Of a stretch of 52,959 nucleotides of DNA, positions 32,959-40,881 are shown piece by piece. Source of the DNA: an uncultured bacterium. Lineage in GTDB: Bacteria; Verrucomicrobiota; Kiritimatiellia; RFP12; UBA1067. Numbering within the stretch: position 1 is the first letter of the stretch; every line of letters starts with the position of its first letter. The DNA is taken from positions 1-52,959 of the forward strand of contig CACZHC010000014.1 of the NCBI GenBank assembly GCA_902780865.1, given 5' to 3'. Under the pieces are notes generated by a model. That model was not told the DNA's origin, searched no databases, and saw only the letters and a program-made list of their open reading frames with translations. The position numbers and the translations under genes were made by a program.

Positions 32959-33007
32959 TTAGTCGCTAGTCGTTAGTCGTTAGTCGCTAGTCGTTAGTTG
33001 TTAGTGA
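32959..33007 (+). repeat. Heptad tandem repeat, YTAGTCG x7
   Basis: Seven 7-bp units (TTAGTCG, CTAGTCG, TTAGTCG, TTAGTCG, CTAGTCG, TTAGTTG, TTAGTGA) begin on the base after the preceding stop codon and end at the ribosome site of the next gene. Related units occur at 35550 and, reversed, at 49253. Confidence 0.9.
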
Positions 33008-33020
33008 AGGAGAAGAAGAC

Positions 33021-34739
33021 ATGAATAGGGTTATTAAGATTGCGGCTTTGCTTGCGCTACCGAGTGTGGCGTGGGCGGCGCATGTTTCTGAGACGATGGA
33101 GCTCGACAAGGGGTGGAACGCGATCTACCTCGAATCGACGCCGACGAATGCGGCATGCGCGGAATTCTTCGCCGGCGCACCCGTTACGCGCGTTGCGTCG
33201 TACCAGTCGGACGCCTATTCCGACACGCGCCAGATCGCGGACGACGGAACGACAATCGACCAGAAGCCGATTTCCTATTATGTGTGGATTCCTGATGACG
33301 ATGCGGCCTCTACCATGTCGGCGATTGAGGGCGGCTGCGTCTATATGGTCTATGCAACCAATGTCTGGTCGAAGTCGTTTTTCGGCGTTCCCTGTGCGCC
33401 GCGGCAGACTTACCGCGCCACGTCGGGCGAAACCGGTTTCATGAATCTCGTGGGCGTATCGACAGAACCAGACGCCTTGATGCCGGTAAAGTCGTATTTC
33501 GGCGAAGGCCCGTTCGGCACTGCGTCAGGCGTCGCCTACAAGATCGGCGGAACAAAGCCGTCCGCGCCGACGTTCCTTTCTCTGGCAATCGCCTCCAGTT
33601 CGAAGGTGCAGGGCGGCAGGGCCTACGCGCTGACGGCGGCGAAGGACGGCGAGTGGCCGGGCGTTATCGGCGTCCAGGGCAGCGGCGTCGACTTCGGTTC
33701 GAAGGCGAACTATGCGTCGATCAGGGTCCAGAACTGCGGTGTGACTAACCACACGTTCAAGTTTACGATGGTGCGCTCGGACGACTATGAGGCGACCGGC
33801 GAGGAGCTGCCGCCGATCTCGCGCCAGCTGCCGCGCGTCGACGCGTTCAGCGCGAAGCAGTACACGAACGTCGAGGAATCCGTCGAGTGGACTGTCGAGC
33901 TTGCCCCAGAAGAGGGCACGGACCTGGCCTTCAGCATCGATCGCTCGAAACTCGTGGACGGAAGGGAATACGGGGCGATTCTGGTGATCGAGGATACCGG
34001 CGCCAGCGGGATGCGCGTCCGGCTGCCGATCACGGCCGAGGCGGCGCCAGAATCCGCCGAGGAGGCGAAGTTCCCCGTCGGACTCTGGGGCGGGTACATC
34101 CAGTTGGAGGCCGTCTCGCGGCTGGACGACACCAACCAAATACCGGTCACGGCGGGCGGGACGCTCAAGATGAGCGTGATGATGCATGTCGCGGAGAACG
34201 GCGATGTCAAGCTGCTCCAGCGCGTGGCGGCTGGCATCGATACCAACGGCACTCCGCGGCTCTTCAGGGAGTTGGAATCCGTTCCGCCGGAGGTGGAGAA
34301 CGCGCGGCGCTTCTCGACGGTCATGATGAGCATAGACAACCCTGTCGTGGAGAAGACTTCCGGCACCTTCGGCGAATGCCTCGTCTTCGACTGGACGGTC
34401 GCGGAGAGGGCGTCGGACAATCCGTTTCGCCATGCATGGCACCCGGACCACGACGGCAAGAAGGCCGACTACAAGGGCCTTGCGCCGAGCGGGGACGACC
34501 TTGCGAACTACGCCGGCATCGTCAAGCCCGAGCTCTGGAGCATCACGAACAGGATGGAGTTCTCGTGGCGCGAGAACAACGACCCGCACGGAGATGCAAA
34601 CTTCGAGTGGACGCCGTCGGAGAAGACGGCCGGGTTCGTGACGTGGACTGTGAGCGGACTGACCGCCAAGGAGCCGATCACGTCTTTCGGCGTATTCGTG
34701 CTTCAGCGCGCAATCAAGGCAGCAAATTTGGAGGATTAA
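33021..34739 (+). CDS. Exported beta-rich protein of unknown function
   Basis: 572 aa with a clear signal peptide (NRVIKIAALLALPSVAWAA) and a ribosome site AAGGAG. No known domain is recognised with confidence. The N-terminal part opens with MELDKGWNAIYLESTP, and several Trp/Gly-rich beta segments follow (FPVGLWGGYIQLEAVSRLDD, DTNGTPRLFRELESVP). A late part contains FRHAWHPDHDGKKADYKGL and WRENNDPHGDANFEWTPSEKT. It sits between two other secreted proteins with tiny gaps (4 bases to the next gene), so it belongs to the same operon and probably to the same extracellular assembly. Confidence 0.72.
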   Translation: MNRVIKIAALLALPSVAWAAHVSETMELDKGWNAIYLESTPTNAACAEFFAGAPVTRVASYQSDAYSDTRQIADDGTTIDQKPISYYVWIPDDDAASTMSAIEGGCVYMVYATNVWSKSFFGVPCAPRQTYRATSGETGFMNLVGVSTEPDALMPVKSYFGEGPFGTASGVAYKIGGTKPSAPTFLSLAIASSSKVQGGRAYALTAAKDGEWPGVIGVQGSGVDFGSKANYASIRVQNCGVTNHTFKFTMVRSDDYEATGEELPPISRQLPRVDAFSAKQYTNVEESVEWTVELAPEEGTDLAFSIDRSKLVDGREYGAILVIEDTGASGMRVRLPITAEAAPESAEEAKFPVGLWGGYIQLEAVSRLDDTNQIPVTAGGTLKMSVMMHVAENGDVKLLQRVAAGIDTNGTPRLFRELESVPPEVENARRFSTVMMSIDNPVVEKTSGTFGECLVFDWTVAERASDNPFRHAWHPDHDGKKADYKGLAPSGDDLANYAGIVKPELWSITNRMEFSWRENNDPHGDANFEWTPSEKTAGFVTWTVSGLTAKEPITSFGVFVLQRAIKAANLED

Positions 34740-34742
34740 AAA

Positions 34743-35549
34743 ATGAAGAACAAGTGCAAGATATCTCTTTTATCCATTCTGTCCCTTATATCCCTTTCGT
34801 CCCTTGCCGCAGTGCCGCAGGTGCTTACCTACCGCGGGGTGCTGCAGCGCACGGGCGGATATGACCACGCCACTTCGCTTGAGCTGACGTTCCGGATCTA
34901 CGACTCGCTCTCTCCCGAGACTGCGCTGTGGGCGCGGACGCTGCGGGTGCCCATCGACACGAACGGCGTGTTCTACGCCGAGCTGAACGATAAGGATGGG
35001 GTCGATCCGGACGGAATCGGACGATCGATCGCGGACGCGATGGGCGCGGTCAAGGGTGCGCCGGAAATCGGCCTTACGCCGCCGGACGCGAACGAACTGA
35101 AGCCCAGACAGCGGCTTTCCACGAGTCCGCGCGCGGCCCGTGCAGCCCGCACCTCGGCGGCCGATGTGGTGTATGCGCCCGCCGGGGCTGTTGCCGACGG
35201 CGTATTCATCGACGTGGCGGCGGTCGGAAGCGTGACGGTGCAGGAGGGGGCGACGCTCAAGGCCTTCCCGAGCAAATGCACGCTGACGCGGGTGCAGGAC
35301 CGCGAGCTCGGCGGAGGCGCGAATTCGTCTATCACGTTGCGCAACGTGACGATGGTGCGTCCGAACTGGCCGGCGAGCTTTGTCCAGGACGGCTTCAAGT
35401 TCACGACGGAAACGGCGCCGTGCGACATGTTCCTCACATACGACGGCGCGGACGGCGCGTTCAACGTGATCGTGCCGGCGGGGGGAAAGGTCGAAGACGG
35501 CGGCGGCAAGGCGCAGACTGTCTATGGAACCGCGTTCGGAAATCTGTGA
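34743..35549 (+). CDS. Exported protein with tail-fibre-like module
   Basis: 268 aa. The signal peptide core (SLLSILSLISLSSL) is encoded by a 9-bp tandem repeat. Residues about 25-135 match the module seen in many phage-tail-fibre-like and trimeric surface proteins: a YRGVLQ start, LELTFRIYDS, ALWARTLRVPIDTNGVFYAEL, and LKPRQRLSTSPRAARA (consensus SPRQRLTSVPYALRA). A short beta-rich tail follows (ITLRNVTMVRP, AFNVIVPAGGKV). It starts 4 bases after the previous stop. The same module recurs in two of the next three genes. The likely role is a small fibre or stalk subunit (inference). Confidence 0.75.
   Translation: MKNKCKISLLSILSLISLSSLAAVPQVLTYRGVLQRTGGYDHATSLELTFRIYDSLSPETALWARTLRVPIDTNGVFYAELNDKDGVDPDGIGRSIADAMGAVKGAPEIGLTPPDANELKPRQRLSTSPRAARAARTSAADVVYAPAGAVADGVFIDVAAVGSVTVQEGATLKAFPSKCTLTRVQDRELGGGANSSITLRNVTMVRPNWPASFVQDGFKFTTETAPCDMFLTYDGADGAFNVIVPAGGKVEDGGGKAQTVYGTAFGNL
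34762..34806 (+). repeat. 9-bp tandem repeat encoding a signal-peptide core
   Basis: Five 9-bp units of the form TRTCCCTTT (TATCTCTTT, TATCCATTC, TGTCCCTTA, TATCCCTTT, CGTCCCTTG). In frame they produce a three-residue period S-L-x, which forms the hydrophobic stretch of the signal peptide. Confidence 0.85.
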
Positions 35550-35581
35550 TTAGTCGTTAGTCGTTAGTCTTTAGTCGTTAG
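35550..35581 (+). repeat. Heptad tandem repeat, TTAGTCG x4.5
   Basis: Units TTAGTCG, TTAGTCG, TTAGTCT, TTAGTCG and a partial TTAG. Like 32959-33007, it starts immediately after a TGA stop and fills the gap up to the ribosome site of the next gene. Confidence 0.9.
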
Positions 35582-35598
35582 AAAAAGGGAATTGGATT

Positions 35599-38500
35599 AT
35601 GAATAAACATTTGATTATCCTAGTGTTGGCGCTGGCGGCGGCGTCCGGGGCGATGGCTATGGAGACCGGGACGATTACCGACAGCACGAGGACGCTGGAC
35701 GGCGGAACGGTGTACACTGTGTCGGGCAATGTCAGCATCAGCGGAACCAGCGGCAATCGGAATGCGCTGACGGCGGTCGGCAACAACGGCGCCGGCGGCA
35801 ACAAGGTGGTCATCAACTTCCAGAACGACGCCACCCTGACGGTGACGGGTAGCGACGCGGACGGCCGCAACGGCGCGGGCGCGGGCATTTTGCTGCCCTC
35901 TGGCGTGTCGCTCTACCTCACTGGCAAAGGCAAGCTGATCGCAACCGGCGGAAAGGCCGCAAACGGCGGCACCGGCGCAAAAGGCGGCAACGCGAACAAG
36001 AGCGGCACGCAGCACAAGAACGGTGGCGGCGGTTCGGGCGGCGCAGGCGGCGGTGGCGCGGGTGCCGGTATCGGCGGCAACGGCGGCAACGGGTCCAGTT
36101 CAAGCCCGGGCGGCGCGGCCGAGTCGTCGTCCCGGCATTCAAGCCACGGCGACCACTTCCCGCTTGACGGAAAGGACGGCGAATTGAGGACTGACGGCTC
36201 GAATGGCTCGGCGGGCGGCGCGGTGTACATCCTCGGCGATGTCGCGGTGACTGCGAACGGCGGCGCATCGGGTGTAGCCGGCGGAACGGGGGACTACGGC
36301 TCCAATACCAAGGAGGAGGCCAGTGACGACTGGTTCGCTGGCGGCGGCGGCGGCGGCGGCGCTGGCGGCGGCGGCGGCGCGGCTATGTCCATCGGCGGCG
36401 GCGGCGGTGGCGGCGGCGCGGGCGGCGGCGGTGGCAGCGGCTCGTTTGTGGTCGTGGACGACTGGGACGACAGCAGCAATCTCCACCTTAAGCACGCGAA
36501 TGTGATGCGCGGCGGCAAGGGCGGCAACGGCGCGGGCGGTTCGGTCGGCGGCGCGGGCAAAAAGTCGACCGGCGAGAAGGGCGAGACGCAGGACAACTAT
36601 GACGAAGACAGCTGGAAATCGACCTCCACGGCCGGAAGCGGATCCGATGGCGGGGAGGGATACAGTCAGGGCGCGGGCGGAAAGGTCGTCGTGCTGCCTT
36701 CAGCCGCGCTGACAACCAGCCCCCGCTGCGACCCTGACACCGGCGCTGGCCTGCCGCAGGAGAACTTCCTTGAGGTGACGGTGACGCTTGTCCTCGGGCT
36801 GAAGGACGAAGGCGGCAATCCGAAGACGATGACGTTCCAGCAGCCGTTCGCATGCCGGATGAAACCGCTGGCCCCTTCGGGCGGGGTGGATCCGTGCGTG
36901 AAGCGCGCGGGCTATCGTTTCGCGGGGTATTGGACCACGCGCGAAGGCGACGGCACGTGCGTGTACGGGCCGGACTACAAGCCGACGGTGGTGATGTCGC
37001 CGTATGTTGAGAACTACACGCTGTACGCGCGATGGGAGATCGACGCGAGTATCCTCTCGATCACGTCGTCCGGCGACGGTGAGAGCAAGCTCGACGTATA
37101 TGGCAACGAGGCGATTACGCTGCGCGACGCGGTCAACGCGCTTACAAATTCGTTCCTCGTCGGCGAGACGGGCAGGAGGCGCGTCACCTTCGAAAAGCTG
37201 GACGCGACGAACAGGGTGATACGGCTCGCACGAGAGATCGAGATTAAGTCGGGCACGAGGTCGTTCGAGATCAACGGACTGTGCGAACTCGAACCGGGCG
37301 CAAAGGGCGTCGAGATTGTCGCGGCCCCGAATTCGCGCCACTTGAACTACGCCGGCAAGTCTTCGGATGGCGGGATGTTCTCGCTCGCCTGCCTGAACTT
37401 CACGGGCGGCAGCGGCGAACAGGGCGGCTCTGTCCGCGTCCTTGGCGAAGCCTCCCTCTCAATCGACAATTGCTCATTCATCGGCAACACCTCGCAAGGG
37501 GAGAACGCTGGTGGCGCGATTGCCGTCGTTTCGTATGATAGGGGGTCGGAGCTTTTTGTGGCGTCCTCGACGTTCGCGGGCAACAGCGCACCCGGCCGGC
37601 ACGGCGGCGCGCTGCTCGTCCACGGCGCGTACGCGCTCTTCGTAAACACGACGTTCAGCGGCAACATGGTTGGCGGTTTGGGCGGATGCATTCTTGAGAT
37701 GAACGGCGGACGGATTGACGCCTTGAACTGCACGTTCGCGAAAAATTCTGCGGCAAGAAACTCGGTCATTCACAGCGTCGATCCTGCCGCCGCGATTCGC
37801 GCCGTCAACTGCATCTTCGCCGATCCGGATGACTATAGCACCATTGCAGTGAACCAGGGAACCAAAGAGCTCTATTGGAGTTCCGTGGACGTCGATTCGT
37901 CCAAAGTCTTCGCCTCGTCCGGCGTGGCGATCACGCAGGTCGTGGCCGGCGTTACGCACGTCATCCATCCGCCGCTCGGCGGGGTGAACGCTGGCAACGA
38001 GGATGCGGCGGAGATCTACCACGACGCAGGCTACAACCACATCCTGGCCGTCGGGCGCGACGGGCGTCGCGTGACGCTCCTCGGGGACGCGAACGAGGCG
38101 AACATTCCCTTCGTGACCGACCAGCTTGCGCAGCTGCGCACTGCGCCGACGCGTGGGGCAGTGCGTCTCGCGGTGGGCACGGAGCCGGTGGTGGTCGAGC
38201 TTGACGGCGTCCTTTGCGATTCAAGCGGCAACGCGCGGGCCTACGAAAGGGTCGTTACGCCGGTGACGATCTCGTACAGCGACGGCGGGTCGGCCACGAC
38301 GAATCTCACGATCAAGACGGCCGAAGAGGGGGTCTTCGGGCTTTCGGTGCCAGTGGACGGTTCGGACGGCCTTTCGCACAACGTGACGGGGATCATCGTC
38401 GACAAGCTTGGTCCGGACGCCATTGCGGTGACGATGGCGCCATATGCGCTGAAGGCGGCGTCGGTGGACCTGCTCTCCTCCGGCGACTACATTACGCTGG

Positions 38501-39069
38501 AGGGCGACAACATCTCGATCGGCAACGTCGCCGCTCAGTCGATTGCTGCGGCGCAGTCGTTCGACGCGCGCAGTTCGGGCTCCTTCACCGCAGGGTCGCT
38601 GAAGGGCTTCAAGGACATCGACATCGAACAGGTTTCGGTCTCGGGCGGGTCGCTGAAGTGGCTTGGCGGGTCGGGTCCGGCGCAGGGCGTCGTCTTCGCG
38701 AACCTCGGCGACATGTCGGTTGGCGGCGGCGTTCCGGCCGACCTGTCTGGCACGGTGACGTGCGCGGCGGGCAAAACCGAGGTCTTCCGCGTGGGGCAGG
38801 CCGCGTACGACGGATTCCTCCAGCTGCAGGCGAGGTGCAAGTCCCCGAATGACGGCCAGCTCCAGATAGACGTGGTTGAGGGCGACTCGGTCGTCTTCAA
38901 CGTGACGCCGAAGGGGACGGTCGGCCCGGCCGGCACCGCGCGCAACCTTGTCTGGACGGTGCCCGTCCGCAAAGACCAGAAGATCCGGCTTACGATGTAC
39001 GGCGGATCTTCGGCGTTCGAACTTTCGTCGGTAAGAGGGCAGTTCATCTACTTTGGCGTCAAGGAGTAG
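35599..39069 (+). CDS. Large exported Gly-rich protein with beta-helix, InlB-type repeat and tail-fibre-like module
   Basis: 1156 aa. A signal peptide (KHLIILVLALAAASGAMA) is followed by a Gly/Asn/Ser-rich region (about 40-370) with long runs of Gly encoded by GGC repeats. An InlB/Listeria-Bacteroides-type repeat near 430-475 reads GYRFAGYWTTREGDGTCVYG to NYTLYARWE. Residues about 480-760 form a parallel beta-helix of the polymorphic-outer-membrane-protein/pectate-lyase type (SIDNCSFIGNTS, VASSTFAGNSAPG, LFVNTTFSGNMVGG). A tail-fibre-like module ends in VTMAPYALKAA, and a beta-sandwich tail closes the protein. It is likely a surface adhesin or fibre (inference). AAGGG precedes the ATG. Confidence 0.8.
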   Translation: MNKHLIILVLALAAASGAMAMETGTITDSTRTLDGGTVYTVSGNVSISGTSGNRNALTAVGNNGAGGNKVVINFQNDATLTVTGSDADGRNGAGAGILLPSGVSLYLTGKGKLIATGGKAANGGTGAKGGNANKSGTQHKNGGGGSGGAGGGGAGAGIGGNGGNGSSSSPGGAAESSSRHSSHGDHFPLDGKDGELRTDGSNGSAGGAVYILGDVAVTANGGASGVAGGTGDYGSNTKEEASDDWFAGGGGGGGAGGGGGAAMSIGGGGGGGGAGGGGGSGSFVVVDDWDDSSNLHLKHANVMRGGKGGNGAGGSVGGAGKKSTGEKGETQDNYDEDSWKSTSTAGSGSDGGEGYSQGAGGKVVVLPSAALTTSPRCDPDTGAGLPQENFLEVTVTLVLGLKDEGGNPKTMTFQQPFACRMKPLAPSGGVDPCVKRAGYRFAGYWTTREGDGTCVYGPDYKPTVVMSPYVENYTLYARWEIDASILSITSSGDGESKLDVYGNEAITLRDAVNALTNSFLVGETGRRRVTFEKLDATNRVIRLAREIEIKSGTRSFEINGLCELEPGAKGVEIVAAPNSRHLNYAGKSSDGGMFSLACLNFTGGSGEQGGSVRVLGEASLSIDNCSFIGNTSQGENAGGAIAVVSYDRGSELFVASSTFAGNSAPGRHGGALLVHGAYALFVNTTFSGNMVGGLGGCILEMNGGRIDALNCTFAKNSAARNSVIHSVDPAAAIRAVNCIFADPDDYSTIAVNQGTKELYWSSVDVDSSKVFASSGVAITQVVAGVTHVIHPPLGGVNAGNEDAAEIYHDAGYNHILAVGRDGRRVTLLGDANEANIPFVTDQLAQLRTAPTRGAVRLAVGTEPVVVELDGVLCDSSGNARAYERVVTPVTISYSDGGSATTNLTIKTAEEGVFGLSVPVDGSDGLSHNVTGIIVDKLGPDAIAVTMAPYALKAASVDLLSSGDYITLEGDNISIGNVAAQSIAAAQSFDARSSGSFTAGSLKGFKDIDIEQVSVSGGSLKWLGGSGPAQGVVFANLGDMSVGGGVPADLSGTVTCAAGKTEVFRVGQAAYDGFLQLQARCKSPNDGQLQIDVVEGDSVVFNVTPKGTVGPAGTARNLVWTVPVRKDQKIRLTMYGGSSAFELSSVRGQFIYFGVKE
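36337..36440 (+). repeat. GGC-repeat tract encoding poly-glycine
   Basis: Runs of GGC/GGT codons interrupted by GCG/GCT encode G7 to G8 blocks separated by Ala or AAMSI within the 1156-aa protein. Such tracts are prone to slippage, so the length in the assembly may not be exact. Confidence 0.85.
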
Positions 39070-39084
39070 TTGAAAGGTTGAAAG
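39069..39084 (+). repeat. GTTGAAAG x2 repeat
   Basis: Two copies of GTTGAAAG begin on the last base of the preceding TAG stop and lie just before the ribosome site of the next gene. The same octamer family occurs at 49034 and, reversed, at 49322 and 51372. Confidence 0.75.
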
Positions 39085-39095
39085 GAAGAAGACAG

Positions 39096-40880
39096 ATGAA
39101 AAAGACACTTTTTGCAATGTTGGCGACGGCCGCCGCGATCTCCGCGAGTGCGAAGACAATTGAGTTCTTGACGAACGGCGAATTAGATTTCGCAGAATGG
39201 GGTGTAATAAAAGAATGGAGTACAGATAGTGGTTTCTGGAGCTCTTGCCAAACGGACGGAAAACAATACATTAAGGCGCTTAGCCCAAAGGACCTGTGCA
39301 CGTTGTCGCAGACGGTTACGCTCGCCGACTTCGGAATCTCGGTGAACAATGTCCCACCAGCAAACCTGATCGTGACAGCATCCGTTACGGCCCGGTGCAG
39401 CGGAAAGGGTGGTGAAGTCAGCAATGCTAAAGTCTATCAACTTGACGCGACGGGGGCGGTTCTCAGTACTCATGAGGTCATGAACAGACCCGACGTAGCA
39501 TTTGACGAGACCGACGATTCGCTTTCCATTACGCTCAATGCCGATGCGAGCAAACTCAAATATGAGTTGAACGCAAAGTATTACGAGGATGACGAAGAAT
39601 TCCTTGCCGGGCCGCTTTTTAGATTGTGCAGCCTGAAAATCTCGTGGTCCTCCATTACATTCGTTTCGGAGGGTGCGACAATCGGCACAGCCATTGCGCA
39701 ACAGGGAAATGCGTTTCCGGCCGCCCCGGAGGCGACCAAGACGGATTACCGCTTCCTCGGCTACTTCACGGCTGCGACTGGCGGCACGAAGGTCTATAAC
39801 GCAGACCGCACCCCGGTTCAGAGTTCATGGGACTCAACTGAAGACGCGACATACTACGCGCACTGGGAACCGGTGTATGCGGTTACCTTCGTTTCGGGAG
39901 GTGGAACTGTCGGCGCGGGCGAATACACGGAAGGCGACACGGCGAAGGCGCCGATTCCGCAAAGGGCGGGCGACTACGTGTTTCATGGCTACTACACGGA
40001 TAACGGTGTGCAGGTCTTTGACGCAAGCGGTGCGCTTGTGGAAGGTGCGTTGTCGGGTCTGCCGTCGGAGGTAAGTCTCTACGCGCATTGGGGGGTTCCG
40101 GAGGGGAGCATCGCGAAGCTCGTCTACCGCGGGCAGCTGAACCTGCTCGGATCGGATAATCCCGCCACTGCCGCGCAGAAGTACACGAAGAAGATGCACT
40201 TCAAGGTGTACGACGAGGAATCGGCGACGACGCCGGTCTGGAAGGTCGACGACATGGATGTGACGGTGAACAGGGACGGCAGTTTCATGGCGGAGTTCGG
40301 GGACGAGGCGCTTGCGGCGCTTATCGCGACTGGCGTCGTCACGCACGTGGGCGTGGCTATCGGCGAGAACGCGGCGATCGAGCTGAAGCCGCGCCGGGAG
40401 CTGAGGCCGGTCGCGGTGGTCAACCGCGCGCTGGTGGCGGAGGGCGCGGGAAAGGATCCGCGCATCGGCAACCTTGTCACTGAAAACGCGCTTGCGGCGA
40501 ACAGCGTGACGATCTCGCAGCTGGAGGTCGCCGGCACGGTTACTGCGCCAGGCGCGGCGAAGGTGGAAGTCTCGCCGGTGATCGTAGGCGAGCGCGAGAC
40601 GCTGACGCTCCTCAGAGGCGACGGAGTGAACGTGTTCTCGAAAAACCGCGTTGACCTCGGCACGACGGGCAGTGTGCAGCGCGGGCAGAAGATCGGCTCC
40701 AGCCCGGCGCCGTCCGACGGCATCGCGCTGATTACGAGTTGCAAGGAGGGATCGCGCGGACTGCGCATCCCGGGGGTGATCCAGTACTGCCGCAAGGGGG
40801 AGTACGTGAGAGCTCCCGCTTCGGAGCCGGACGGCGTGAAGGTGACGTTCTTCCCGTTCGTCGGAAAGGAGGGCAGGTAA
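39096..40880 (+). CDS. Exported protein with two InlB-type repeats and tail-fibre-like module
   Basis: 594 aa from the ATG at 39096 behind GGAAGAAG; an in-frame TTG at 39078 lies in the repeat and was rejected. A signal peptide (KKTLFAMLATAAAISASA) and an unassigned beta domain come first. Two InlB-type repeats lie near 200-330 (DYRFLGYFTAATGGTKVYN..TYYAHWEP and DYVFHGYYTDNGVQVFD..SLYAHWG). The tail-fibre-like module follows (AKLVYRGQLNLLG, MHFKVYDEES, VTVNRDGSFMAEFG, ELKPRRELRPVAVVNRAL). A C-terminal beta part closes it. InlB repeats mediate protein-protein contacts in bacterial surface proteins. The stop is one base before the giant gene. Confidence 0.8.
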   Translation: MKKTLFAMLATAAAISASAKTIEFLTNGELDFAEWGVIKEWSTDSGFWSSCQTDGKQYIKALSPKDLCTLSQTVTLADFGISVNNVPPANLIVTASVTARCSGKGGEVSNAKVYQLDATGAVLSTHEVMNRPDVAFDETDDSLSITLNADASKLKYELNAKYYEDDEEFLAGPLFRLCSLKISWSSITFVSEGATIGTAIAQQGNAFPAAPEATKTDYRFLGYFTAATGGTKVYNADRTPVQSSWDSTEDATYYAHWEPVYAVTFVSGGGTVGAGEYTEGDTAKAPIPQRAGDYVFHGYYTDNGVQVFDASGALVEGALSGLPSEVSLYAHWGVPEGSIAKLVYRGQLNLLGSDNPATAAQKYTKKMHFKVYDEESATTPVWKVDDMDVTVNRDGSFMAEFGDEALAALIATGVVTHVGVAIGENAAIELKPRRELRPVAVVNRALVAEGAGKDPRIGNLVTENALAANSVTISQLEVAGTVTAPGAAKVEVSPVIVGERETLTLLRGDGVNVFSKNRVDLGTTGSVQRGQKIGSSPAPSDGIALITSCKEGSRGLRIPGVIQYCRKGEYVRAPASEPDGVKVTFFPFVGKEGR

Positions 40881-40881
40881 G

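Noticed and set aside
32959..33007. CRISPR-like array
   Set aside because: Units are 7 bp with no spacers; it is a simple tandem repeat.
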